DNA of 64,000 bases from the NCBI GenBank assembly GCA_002224055.1, contig AZLU01000207.1:1-64000 (forward strand), in the 5' to 3' direction. Source of the stretch: Pezizomycotina sp. ARF18. Lineage: Eukaryota; Ascomycota. Below the pieces are notes generated by a model. That model was not told the origin of the DNA. It saw only the letters and a list, made by a program, of their open reading frames with translations, and did no database searches. Shown here in pieces: positions 46,011 through 55,905 of the stretch (within the stretch, counting starts at the first letter, position 1; every line of letters starts with the position of its first letter). A program made the translations under genes and the position numbers.

Positions 46011-47545
46011 ACCCTCAAATAGATGTAGTTTGTTTGGTCAATGCATCAATGAACTGGAGCGAGGTGGTTTGTATACCAAAAAAAGGAGGGATCTCTAACA
46101 ACGCGCAGGACGGCCCTTATATGGCTATTTCTCCAACTTAGGCTTGAGGACTATGAATGCTAGGTGTGGTAAATGATAAGATATCTATAACTCCTTTTGC
46201 TAATACCTCAGGCTTCTAATACAACGATTTGGACTTTTCATAACCTATAAATGGAAAACTCGATACGGGTAGCCATATAAATTCTACGGGGTTTGCCATG
46301 ACATGACACAATACGTATCGAGATGAGTGACTAATGAGTTGGATACTTTGTAATATTCATACGAGGGTTATTTTGTATTAAAGCTCTTGAAGAGGACAAT
46401 ATCTCATTTCTGTATTCGACTTTCTACGTTGTATACGGACTGAACGCTCGACGGTATTGGCGCAGGCGAATGGGATTCTAAAAAACCGCAAGCGCTACCG
46501 CAACCATTTATTATGATGGTTCTTGCCTTTTCTCTCCCATTACCGGAGTCCACACGAGTTTTTCATCTTCTTGATCTGGAACATGGCGAAATTGTCGCGC
46601 CTTGTGTCTTCTCAATTTAAGTTCTCTCAAATGTATTTTCGCTAAATGTGCAACGGCTGACTAATTATATTGTAGCGAATGATTGCAAGTCAACACGTTG
46701 CAGTTGAGTCAAAAGCAGAGTGTATTGTCGAGTGTAGTGTAGTCACTATGAAAAGCAACTCACTGTATAATGGATCTATCAATGTAGTAATAGTAAATAG
46801 GGATGAAATCGAGTCCCCCCCCGTTCGACTAACTAACCTCCTCCAAAGGAGGAGGGAGAACTAGCTTCTTTATATACACAACTTTTCACCAGGAGGTGCT
46901 AGGATACCAAAAACGAGCACACCAGGGGCGCGCCCCGCGCGCAGTATTCTGGCACGAAAACACGTGATGCTCCCGTGCTCGACGACAGTATGCGCTCCCA
47001 GATATCTAGAGTAACATATCTGAAGCAGTACTTGTTCAAATTATTGAAGTCTAGTATGAAGTTCTAGTATGAAGTATGTCCTTAAATCCAATGATTATGC
47101 GCAAATACCAGATTAACATTCTATAATGTCGCAATATTTAGTATACTCTTACTAATTCCTGAAAGATTCACGATTTGAGGCTAACGTGACAAGGAAGGAC
47201 TACTCCTACTACTACTACTACGACTGGTCCCGCAATTGAAGCCATGTGGTGTAGTGCCTCTCGAGGTGTCTATCTCAATGGCTCGGTAAGCAGGATTAGG
47301 CAAGCTGTGCTGGTCTCCCATTGCGTCTAGCAAATATTTGAATTTGACCACTTCGGTAACCAAACGTATATTCGTAATTACTCAGTATGAGATAGGCAAG
47401 GTGGGGAAAGTAGTATCACTCACTAATACAAATACTGATATGTACATATTGATATGTATAGAAAGTAGAGACATCGCAAGCATTTGCCAAAGTGCTTTGA
47501 ATTTTTTGGATTTACTTCGGGCTAGGTCACATCAAATCCATCGTA
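46011..47545. other. Gene-poor stretch with a perfect hairpin
   Basis: No supported gene. Contains a perfect 8-bp stem (46837-46844 with 46848-46855) and a following purine tract with TGCTAGGATACC near 46895, which could be a decayed repeat end. A (CTA)n-like tract lies near 47203-47222. Confidence 0.4.
46837..46855. repeat. Perfect hairpin, 8-bp stem and AAA loop
   Basis: CCTCCTCC AAA GGAGGAGG. A GC-rich inverted repeat in an AT-rich neighbourhood; it could form a stable stem in RNA or DNA, or be a remnant of a mobile element end. No adjacent gene to assign it to. Confidence 0.75.
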
Positions 47546-48269
47546 TCACTCTATATCACAAAAGACATCCTCGGAGAGTATATCAGAAAGTTTTAGCTCA
47601 GGGAATAGTGAACGGACGAAGGCCGTGGTTTCGTCGTCGATGGGGATGGGACTCAACATCTCGTCGTCCGTTCTTGGAGTCCGGGGACTGTGGGATCCCT
47701 GGCTGTTTTCGGAGTCCGTTGCATTGTCATCGGCTAGTTCTGGCCGCTTTGTAGCTCTCCGAGATATCGATTTGGAAGGCAGCGCTGTAGATGAGGGATA
47801 CGTTAGGTTAGTGATTTCACTGGGGTCGAGAAGGAAGGATGAGTTTATCGAACCACTAAAGCTTGTAGTACCACCAATTCCGTTGAATGTAAGTTCCACC
47901 TTGCTGGGATCTTTCGGGTGTCGCTGATTCCGTCTCAGACCCAGGAATCTTAGCTCCTTCTTGAGCTGCGAGAGTCTGCGGATCCCGTTAGTAGCGGCAT
48001 TCGCTTTAGTTCAATAGCGACTATCTACGAACGCTAGACTTATCGCGTTAGATAAACCTACCGTAGCGAACACCCTTCAAACTCCCTGTTCAAGACATCC
48101 ACAATCTCGGCCTGCGTCAGGACCCGTCGTACAACTCCTTCAACCGTTTACAGTAGTCTACATTGCTCAGGCGTCGTCGGGGACGGGACAGCGCGCTATA
48201 TTTGCGTGACCTGGTTGATATTACTGACTTTGGAGGGTTTTCCTTCGTAAACTGGTCCTTGAACTTCAT
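47546..48269 (-). CDS. Clr5-like HTH family protein, array copy C
   Basis: The ATG at 48269 reads MKFKDQFTKENPPKS, then RRRLSNVDYCKRLKELYDG. The frame breaks at a G3 run near 48125 and resumes VLTQAEIVDVLNREFEGCSL with one extra G. A GTAGGT donor follows near 48060. Exon 2 starts RLSQLKKELRFLGLRRNQRH and PKDPSKVELTFNG (47970-47875). The acidic Ser/Pro region contains SHSPRTPRTDDEMLSPIP and the C-terminus is FVRSLFPELKLSDILSEDVF, closing at 47546. Highly similar to copy A (exon 1, SPRT motif, tail), so these two are the most recent duplicates. Putative DNA-binding protein. Confidence 0.62.
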
Positions 48270-48718
48270 CCTGGGAGTGCTGTGGATGGGGATTTCGCAA
48301 AGAGGAGGGGAATGGGAGGAGTCGTGATGGAGGTGTGCGTAAATAAATGATTGGTTATTGTAAGCGAGAGTTATAGGTTTGGAGCAACTTTTCGAGGCTA
48401 TGCCGTATAAGGAAAGGAACTTTTCCTGGCAGCTTTCTTAAGTTGGCTGTGGGAGCAGGAGCAAGGCTCGAGCTGACTGTTGGCACCCGGAAAACCTTCT
48501 GCAATTAATTGAACGTAAACACGATATATACAAGATTTAAACTCCCTACTATCCGCGAAACATATTCATAAAGTCGTAAATCATTCAAGCATGCTAACGA
48601 GGACTAAAAACATCATAGTCGTTAAAGGTTAAGGTTAAGATTATATCCTGCAGAAGGTCAAAATTCTTTACTTCGTGAATCGTAAACGCCGTTCAGAAAC
48701 TCCGTATCAATGCGTTCG
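48270..48718. promoter_or_regulatory. Promoter region of copy C and spacer to copy D
   Basis: Contains the 18-bp element shared with copy A at 48408-48425. The rest, to the stop of copy D at 48719, holds no gene. Confidence 0.4.
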
Positions 48719-49597
48719 TTAATATTCAAATTGGCTCTGGAAAGCCCACGTTGCGTCGTTCATGAAAGTTTGAAGCTCGGGCTCACAAAAATCGAAGGGA
48801 ATTGACCGAAACATCTCTATAGTGGTTGGAAGAGCTTGGGGGGGTGTGTTCGGGTACGTATGTTCGAGGAAAAGTGATTCAAACATGTTCGGTGTATCGT
48901 CGGCGCCTGGTGTAATAGTAGGCGTTGGGAAGCCGAAGCTTGGGTAGTTGGGCGATAATGCTCGTCACTTATACTGGAAGCAATAGTAGATAAGTCTGAG
49001 TCTTCCCGACGAGTGCTAGGAAGTTGCAGCTTATTGTAATTGGGGTGGCGCGTATCGCTACCGCTGATTGTAGGTTGCTCGTCCAGCTTCCATGGACCTA
49101 GCAGCAATAAGTTCATTGCGTATCAGTTAGCTAGAGCGTAAACCATACCAGGCAGATTGTTTTCTTTTACTTTCAGCAGCTTGGTCTGCATTTGGGGGCT
49201 GGGCGACTGAAGGGAGCTATACTTAGAAAGCTGGTGTCCCGAGCCGGTGTTCCCTTCCTCTTATCACCTTTTTTGACTTTGTGCGACGATTGTATCTCCG
49301 CAGTTCAAGAGCTTGAAGGTCTCTTTTCATCTTCGGCAGCCTGTTTGGTATACGATTTTCAGTAATCACTCTTGGACCTGCGCAGATAGGTTAAGCCTTA
49401 CCCGATTGAATATGTTCGAATTCCTTGTTTAGGATCTTAAGGATTTCGTCCTGTGTTATTGTAGTTTCGCTGTACAGCGTCGATAGACGCTCGCAATATT
49501 CCTTATTACCGAGACGACGTTGCGATGTGGGTGTTGTTGATGGGGACCGCTTAGCATTTGGCGGAGGGTTTCCCAAGGTGTAGTGTTCAAACTTCAT
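48719..49597 (-). CDS. Clr5-like HTH family protein, array copy D
   Basis: The ATG at 49597 reads MKFEHYTLGNPPPNAKRS. RRLGNKEYCERLSTLYSETT and ITQDEILKILNKEFEHIQS follow in frame, then a GTAAGG donor near 49402. After the intron come RLPKMKRDLQALELRRYNRR near 49340-49270, then a Ser/Thr-rich segment. A long frame ends ...MFESLFLEHTYPNT, then TIEMFRSIPFDFCEPELQTF and WAFQSQFEY* at 48719. The FESLF piece corresponds to the FxxSLFPEL signature in other copies. Its tail is longer and different from that of copies A and C. Putative DNA-binding protein. Confidence 0.6.
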
Positions 49598-51152
49598 GGT
49601 GCTCGGCGTATAATTCGAGGTTATGAATGAAACAAACGGTGAACACGGATCTTCGTATGAAAAGGACGGGATAGCCTGTAAATGTCGAGTAAATGCATAT
49701 GCAATGCTTCAAGTCTCGGGTTGGAGGTAGGCGAGACGTTGCAGCAGTCTTATTAGTCCTAAATGAGGGGAGCTTTTCCATAATTGCTTCTTTTCTTGCC
49801 GTCTCGGTACAAGTGTATCTCGACACTGAGCCTGCTGCATGTATGTACGGGTACCTGCGTCATGTTGGGGGAGGTCGCAATTATTCTCCAGTGAAAACTT
49901 TTCTTCTCCAACCACGTATCTACTCCCCTTGTCAGCGCTAAAAAAAGGCTTATTTAGGCTACCGTACTTCCCGTTTAGTTTCCCGAAATCCACCTTGATA
50001 TCGTGGAGTATATTGGGCTGGTAGATGAGCTGCATGCTGCCTCTTTCCCCCGGTGGATCTCCACCTAGATCATCAAGCCATTTCATGAAGGATCGCATAC
50101 ACAAGCAGTGGCGAAATCGGTCGCTATACTGACTTGAATCTTAGTTCTCAGGAAACAAAGTATCACCAGATAAGCCGAGAGATTCAAGATGAAATGAATC
50201 GCAAATATCTAGCGAGTATTCATTCCATCTACTAAAGGAACTCCTCTTCTCGCTAAAGCCTTGTGACTAATAATAAGCTGATGGAATGAACGGAGAGGAG
50301 AAACAAAGAATGGCAAAAGGCAGAGGCGAAGCGGTGGAAGGCTGAGAGCAACATACATGGCGTTCGATTATTGGACAACTCGGAAAACTTCCAGATGCGG
50401 GGTTTTATCAAAGGAAAAGTACGACACTCCTTTTGGACGATCGCACTTTCGGGGTTGAGGTGCCACCGCGTCCGACCGAACACTCCCGAGAGGTATCACT
50501 TTTTAACATCCGGAGCTTGACGAAAGTCTACATCTGTACACTTGGCCTCGACCATGAAGAATCCGTAGGAAAGTGAAGACATCTTGAATGTTTCCTGCTC
50601 CGAATCTCGTCTCATCCCCAGTTTTTGATACGTTTTTCTCGAGCATGCGATTCACTCTTAAGCAGACTTGGAGTTGAAGCGGCCATTTAATGTCTTCATT
50701 TTCGGGAGCGGCGACGCCAAAACTAAACAACATTGATCGAATATAGGAACGGTCACCTTCGGGTCACAGGTCGTTCTGTTGAGGCCTTGATGTAGTTGAA
50801 CTATGCTATTGGAGTATTGCAAAGAAATTAACTTTTAAAACAATAGTGATTTGTATTAATGTACTGTGTTCGATTTTTACACGCCATCAGGCCAATACTC
50901 GCACGCCGTTGATACCCGTCGGAACAAAAATTTACCCCGACCGATATTTTATCCCTCTTTAAGCTTCCTATTGCAATTTAAATATCCACAAACCTACCTT
51001 TGTTAGTTAGATTTTTTACGATAACTCGCAAGGGTATTTAGGGGACGTGCTTACACGAAGCATTTCATCATCACGCTTTCGGCTGCATTTCTCTATCGTC
51101 TATCGCGATAATTCCCGTAAAAATCTTTATATTGGATCCCCTGACTTTATTA
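49598..51152. other. 1.5-kb spacer in the HTH array
   Basis: Holds minus-strand open stretches (49709-50104, 50253-50483, 50503-50733) with ordinary-looking composition but no family motif or start of the MKFK type. The piece at 50733-50560 (PLQLQVCLRVNRMLEKNVSK) could be part of an unrecognised gene. Nothing callable. Confidence 0.35.
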
Positions 51153-52124
51153 TCAATTCCCGTCATTAGGAGGCCACGCATCATCAGTGAACGAAAAGTC
51201 CAATTCCTGTGACATTGTTTGAACCGATTTCGGAGCAGTGTCCAATGCCGATGGAAGATTGTAGGGGAAATCATCCGGCAGGGTGTGTCGGAGAGCCAAG
51301 GGGTCGGAGTTGAAGAACCCAGAATGGCTGCTTTGTGATGTAGTGGGAACATCTGCTGCCGGCTCGTTGGGCCGAGTAATTCGTTGCAAGTGCTAGTAGC
51401 AACAGTAGGCAGTTCGGAGGTGACCTTTTCGGGTAGTAAATCGAAGCTCATGTCTCCCCGTTGGCTGGTAGACAGTCCTCGACCTTAATAGGATTTTTAT
51501 CAATCTTCCATGACACTGCGATACAACAAATAATCATGGTTAGTTAATATTAGAAGACAATATAATTTAGGAATCGAGTACAAAACATAAAAAAAAACAG
51601 AAAAAAAATAGTATAAACTTGATTCAGGCCCCTGTGCTCACAAATCGACAGTACGAGAGAAACAAAGAGAGAAAGAAGGAAAGGGAGGGGAAATAACCTA
51701 CTTATTGAATCCCCTTCTATTACCGGACCCCCTTCTATACGCTTGTCTCTGTTGAATCCTTTTTAGTCTTTCTACGGGATCGATATCTATGTAAGCCCAG
51801 GTCGCGAACGTCTCTCTTTAGTTGAGAGACTGAAGTCGGTGGTCTGCGGAGGCTGGTTTAGTAGGGAAACCGCGAGAACGCAACCCACACTATTGAAGTA
51901 GCTCGCGGAGGTTTCTTACCGTATAGCGGAGCCCTGAAACTCCTTCTTTAAAAGTTCAAGAATCTCATTATACGTTAAAGACTGGTTCCGATGTAGCTCC
52001 GCAAGTTTTTTACTGTATTCCATGCGATCTAGTCGATGTCGCGGAGGAGGAATATCCGACCTCGTCGATACAGTACGTAAAACGGCCGGTGGGGATTCTC
52101 TCGAGAATAATTTGTAAATTTCAT
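51153..52124 (-). CDS. Clr5-like HTH family protein, array copy E
   Basis: The ATG at 52124 reads MKFTNYSREN. The frame shifts at a C4 run near 52090 (C5 restores PPAVLRTVSTRSDIPPPRHR) and continues DRMEYSKKLAELHRNQSL and TYNEILELLKKEFQGSAIR to a GTAAGA donor near 51920. QLKRDVRDLGLHRYR near 51830-51785 is the second HTH half. The 3' exon includes SFDLLPEKVTSELPTVATST (51450-51390), NSDPLALRHTLPDDFPYNLP, then MSQELDFSFTDDAWPPNDGN* closing near 51153. The tail lacks a clear FxxSLFPEL motif. One of the two more diverged copies. Confidence 0.55.
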
Positions 52125-52979
52125 GTTCTCGATTTTCATATGAAATATTAATGATATAATGATGATACTTTTAGATACGTATTGAATCAGGCGGGAAGTG
52201 AGGAGACGAATCTTTTAGGGATCTAGGAAGAAAGAACATATTTGTTGATGAACTTGAAAGTAAGCTCTTAAAGCTCTATTTTCCCAATTCGAAAGTACGA
52301 TGCAAGCTATATCGAGCAGTCCCCGAACTTTCAAAAGTACGGCGAGTTCTCCTTTTGGAAATCTCAGCCTCTTTATCTGTAGAGTGCGGATACTTCCGAA
52401 AGAAAAGGCGGATTTGATTGGTTTATTCGGTTTCAACGCCACTCTTGTATAGCGAATACATGCAAGGTTACGTCGCAATTTTGAGCCTCCACCGATTTTT
52501 GTGATCGTGAGATCATGGTGTTTTCACGTAGGTAGGTCTTATTACTGCTATCAAAAGGAGATACACATGTATAAGAATAGAGGCCAGCCCAGCAACGGGC
52601 CGATAAAAGAACTATAATAAACCCTATCATGCTCATTATCTGTCGCCTATTTTCCAAGCTTCGAATAATAGGAATGATATACATGACCCGGACGATAACC
52701 TCCGATCCTAAATACCCAAATACATTTCCTACAAGCAAAATGAATTACAAAAGTGTTAAGGGAATAGAACAATATTTGAAATACACGAGGACTGAGTTAG
52801 TAACAACATAAGAATGAAATGGCGCTCCCTTTTTATGTGAATGGCTGGAATTATGATTAGGATTGTAGATATTTAATTATGTTTTTTTTTTTTTTTTTTT
52901 TTTTTCCACTCTTTTGAATATTTTTTGCATCCCCATTCGCCTATATTTTTCTTTATTTCCAATATAATTATCAATCACA
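52125..52979. other. Spacer between array copies E and F
   Basis: Contains minus-strand open stretches (52215-52478 with SIRTLQIKRLRFPKGELAVL, LRR-like; 52433-52738) that I cannot assign, and a T-run at about 52882-52906. Confidence 0.35.
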
Positions 52980-53866
52980 GAACTAGAAGTTGCGAAATCG
53001 TATAATGGATACTCGATTGCGGAGTTCGAGTGATATATTGAAATTCTAGTTCGGGAAAAAGAGTATAAACGAAGTCTGGCATATCCTGCGTTGCCCGTGA
53101 GCTGTAGCTCGGGGGGCCCTCCGGTAAGCCGAATCCCGGTAATGGATTATGAGTTGCTAGAGGATTGATTTGTGAATCATCGGGGGGTCTCTATGATAGA
53201 ACTCGACGCTGGCGATGCCGAAGATACTGAGCTAGATATATTCCAATTGGGGCGGCCAATAGCTGGGGATGTTATGGAACTCGGTGGGATTATTCCAAAG
53301 CCAAAGCTATCAAAATTTTCGTGGGTGTCCGTCGCGAGGAGGTTGTCGTTCCTCGCGACACAATATTTTGGTCGTTCATATTCCAAGAAGCTACACAGAA
53401 TGTAATTAGCGAATTAAACATCAATAATAGAGATAAACCATAGTTAATGTTACGAGTTCCTAACGCGTGGGATTACCGGTTGGGATCAGTGATTCACTGG
53501 GGTTTGCAGGCAGTCATTAGGTTTTGTGCTTGGCTTGTATCTCCGTAATCCGAGAGCTTGCAGGTCTCGCTTAAGCCGTGGAAGTCTAAAAACAATAGCG
53601 CAAATTAGAACTTTAATTAGCAGAATCTATGCAAGCTGTCATTAGCCTTAGAGAGCTGTATCCGGGGAATTACTTTAAAGAGCATCCTTCGAACTCTTCG
53701 TTCAAAACCTCAATGATTTCACGTTGACTTAGAGCAGTTTGAGTATAGAGCGTGGTTAGCCGGTCGCGGTATCTGACGTCATTGAGACGAGGTTGTGGCC
53801 GATTGTATTTTGGGTTTCTCGCCGAAAGGAGGATTTTCATGAGAGTAATATTCTTTGAATTTTCAT
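52980..53866 (-). CDS. Clr5-like HTH family protein, array copy F
   Basis: Start near 53866. The sequence reads MKI as given, but MKFKEYYSHENPPFGEKPK if one A is removed from the A4 run, which matches the family opening. In the next frame come RPQPRLNDVRYRDRLTTLY and TQTALSQREIIEVLNEEFEG, then a GTAATT donor near 53670. LPRLKRDLQALGLRRYKPST lies at about 53585-53525. A 3' exon reads DSFGFGIIPPSSITSP and SSSVSSASPASSSIIETP (53300-53180), then GPPSYSSRATQDMPDFVYTL and FPELEFQYIT, ending near 52984. First copy in transcriptional order of the array. Confidence 0.57.
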
Positions 53867-55132
53867 TGAGAAGGTATGATTGGTTATTGATTCCTCGTAA
53901 GGATCTGTTGAAGAGAAGATGCGAGAAATAAGCGCGCGGCTAGACCCGGGGCAAGCGTAGCATTTTGATGAGGATTTTACAGGTTCTGGGCCTCGTCTTA
54001 AATAGGCCCTATACATCTTTCTTTGCTTAGGTTTTGAACGCTTTGCTTGAGTTCTTGGGCCAGCCGCCGTCTGCCAACTCATCTGGGTGCACATACAGCC
54101 GTGAATGACTTGCAAGGCTCATTTAGGTTTTTCTACCCTTCCGTTTCGACTGGTAATGAGCTGTAGAGCCTAATCTGCTGCGAATGTTCAATCAACACTT
54201 TTGTCTTCGCTAATTTAGCTTACTGGAGTGTGCGTGACTTCGCCATTGGCTGCAGCTAAGATGTCGAATCTATCTTGCGACCTTGAGTACTCATTTTCGG
54301 GGGCACGTCTAATCTCAAACTTGTGTTTCATCCTTTTTACTTTTCGCCATTATTTTTTTTTTTTTTTTTTGCTGGAGCCTTATGTACAGCAGTAAGTTAT
54401 CAGTAGCATCTCGTCGGCCTTTAATCCTTAAGAACGCTGGTACTGGCTGCGAGAGTGTTTGGCGTTGGGCCGTTGGCGCACAAACAAGCAAGTATAGTTA
54501 CCTAAATAAGTTTAACGGATACGAAAAGTACGCTTGAACCCTCGTCTAATTTTCTTGAGGCTTCACCCGAATACGCTATTTTATCAAGAAGGGCTTCATC
54601 GGTCTCCTCCGAGGAAGGCCTTACTTCTTCTGCAGCCATTTTTTCTGCAGCATTTTTTAATATCAGTAAAATGCACTTGACGGGGCGCTTATTATGAGGT
54701 CTAGCTCACCAAAGACCTCATGCAAGTAATATACAATGACGTGATGTTTCCTGTAGTCGAGTTCGAGCTAGAATATAAGCTTCATGTTATAATCTTGTTC
54801 GAATGTTGGGTTAAAAGGAAATCCTTAAAACAAAGCTCCGCCCCATGTTGTTCATACCCTGACAAAAAAAATTTTGTTTTTCACGCTCTTGATTTCTTTC
54901 CCCAGCGGCTAAATAAAATGTTTAAACTCACAACCCAATAGCCGACATAAGTAAATAAGCAGCAAATTTGAACAAAAAAAAAAATCATATATCAAATAGT
55001 AAGACAAGTAGGCTTGCTCATCATGAGTGAAAATTGATTTAAGAAAAAAAAAAAAAAATTTTTTTACAAAAGGACAATAATATCCACTCTATCTTTAGTA
55101 GCGGGCTTGAAAGTAAAAAGTCGAAAAGAGCC
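53867..55132. other. Intergenic
   Basis: No supported gene. Contains T-runs near 54351-54370 and A-runs near 54975 and 55046. A minus-strand open stretch starting 54115 lies upstream of copy F and has no motif; the plus-strand stretch 54720-54941 is unassigned. Confidence 0.4.
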
Positions 55133-55148
55133 AAAAAAAAAAAAAAAA
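55133..55148 (-). terminator. Pol III terminator of tRNA-Asp
   Basis: On the minus strand a run of 16 T lies 16 nt after the discriminator base of the tRNA gene. Four or more T on the non-template strand suffice for Pol III termination, so this is well placed to end the tRNA-Asp precursor. Confidence 0.75.
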
Positions 55149-55183
55149 TAATGAAGCGTTGTACTCGGTCGCCGGGAATTGAA

Positions 55184-55248
55184 CTTTTATCGGAAGTTAG
55201 CTGGATATTCATAGATTTGATAAGATGAGGGAAGATCGCTTCGCTTAC
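55184..55248 (-). other. 65-nt GT-AG insert in the T arm of tRNA-Asp
   Basis: Donor GTAAGC (near consensus GTAAGT), branch-like GCTAAC with the A at 55197, acceptor AAAAG. Removing it restores CCGGG-TTCAATT-CCCGG exactly. Fungal spliceosomal introns of 50-70 nt are the norm, so length also fits. Alternative: a non-canonical intron cut by the tRNA splicing endonuclease, or a random insertion; neither predicts all three splice signals. Confidence 0.7.
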
Positions 55249-55263
55249 CCCGGGTCCCATGCG

Positions 55264-55279
55264 TATTGATCTATCGTAA
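55264..55279 (-). other. 16-nt canonical intron of tRNA-Asp (37/38 site)
   Basis: TTACGATAGATCAATA between A37 and C38, the position cut by the eukaryotic tRNA splicing endonuclease. The interior GAT could pair with part of the anticodon loop (anticodon GTC pairs with GAT via G-T), as is usual for such introns. Confidence 0.75.
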
Positions 55280-55461
55280 TGACAGGCATGTATACTGACC
55301 ACTATACTACGACCGATTGTAGCTGTTGGCTGGTTGGAGAATCCAGGTCCGAAAAAGCTTATCTAAGGTTGATCAAACCTTAGGCGTTACCGCCGAGATA
55401 AAGGGTAATGAAATTGGTGAGTTGAAGTTGGGATTTTTGACTCAAACGCAACGCTCTTGGG

Positions 55462-55896
55462 TATTCTCGTAGACCCTCCTTAGCCCGGAGCTTGCGGAAA
55501 GTCTGTCAAACTATTTATTCTTTTATTAGGTAACTTTTTTGAAAAGTGCGAGATTTGTAAATTCTTCAAACGGGTGCAAAAACTCCTACTTTTTCATAAA
55601 ATTATATAAAATAAGTAACAACTAGGTATAAAAAAAATTGTACTTTTTTAACCTGTTACCGTATAAAAGTTTTACTAAATTAATAATTAAGTATAAAATG
55701 CTAGGTAATTGAAAATTTGCGAAATTTTTATTGGTAAAAAAGTGTGAAATTTCACACCTCCTGGCGTTATAACTGCAAATTTTTTAATTTTTGCACTTTT
55801 CAAAAAGTTGCCTGATAAAAAATAAATAGTTTGACCAGACTTTCCGCAAGCTCCGGGCAAATAAAATTTGCGGGCTAAGGAGAGTCTACGAGACTA
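55462..55896. mobile_element. MITE with long terminal inverted repeats and 9-bp target duplication (MULE-like)
   Basis: 435 bp flanked on both sides by GCTCTTGGG (55453-55461 and 55897-55905). Ends are TATTCTCGTAGACCCTCCTT and, reverse-complemented from the right, TAGTCTCGTAGACTCTCCTT. Both arms then share GCCCGGAGCTTGCGGAAAGT and about 45 further bases (TCTG..TCAAACTATTTATT... to GAAAAGTGC), so the inverted repeats exceed 80 bp. The right arm has a 16-base extra segment (CAAATTTTATTTG-like) after TTAGCCCG. The core is AT-rich with no coding capacity and includes a perfect palindrome GTGTGAAATTTCACAC at 55742-55757. A 9-bp duplication points to the Mutator (MULE) superfamily. It lies about 145 bp upstream of the tRNA-Asp 5' end. 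Confidence 0.85.
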
Positions 55897-55905
55897 GCTC
55901 TTGGG

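Larger units (their letters stand above)
55164..55316 (-). tRNA. tRNA-Asp-GTC: tRNA-Asp(GUC) with two introns, one in the T arm
   Basis: Exons fold into a standard tRNA-Asp: acceptor TCGGTCG (55316-55310) pairs 7/7 with CGACCGA (55171-55165), discriminator G73 at 55164. D arm is GTAT-AGTGGTCA-GTAT, anticodon stem CATGC/GCATG (5/5), loop CTGTCA...C with anticodon GTC at 55283-55281. Variable GGAC, T stem CCGGG/CCCGG (5/5), T loop TTCAATT. A 16-nt intron (55279-55264) follows A37, the canonical eukaryotic site. A second insert of 65 nt (55248-55184) separates T-stem position 53 from T54. It begins GTAAGC, has GCTAAC 13 nt before its end and ends AAAAG, so it looks like a fungal spliceosomal intron. 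The A box TAGTATAGTGG is intact; the B box is split, but the insert's terminal G gives AGTTCAATTCC. A T16 terminator follows. The acceptor differs from the usual fungal TCCGTGA yet is fully compensated. Confidence 0.82.

Noticed and set aside
55039-55302. 87-codon minus-strand open frame overlapping the tRNA-Asp locus
   Set aside because: It overlaps the tRNA and its T16 terminator and is built on A/T runs; the tRNA explains the sequence far better.
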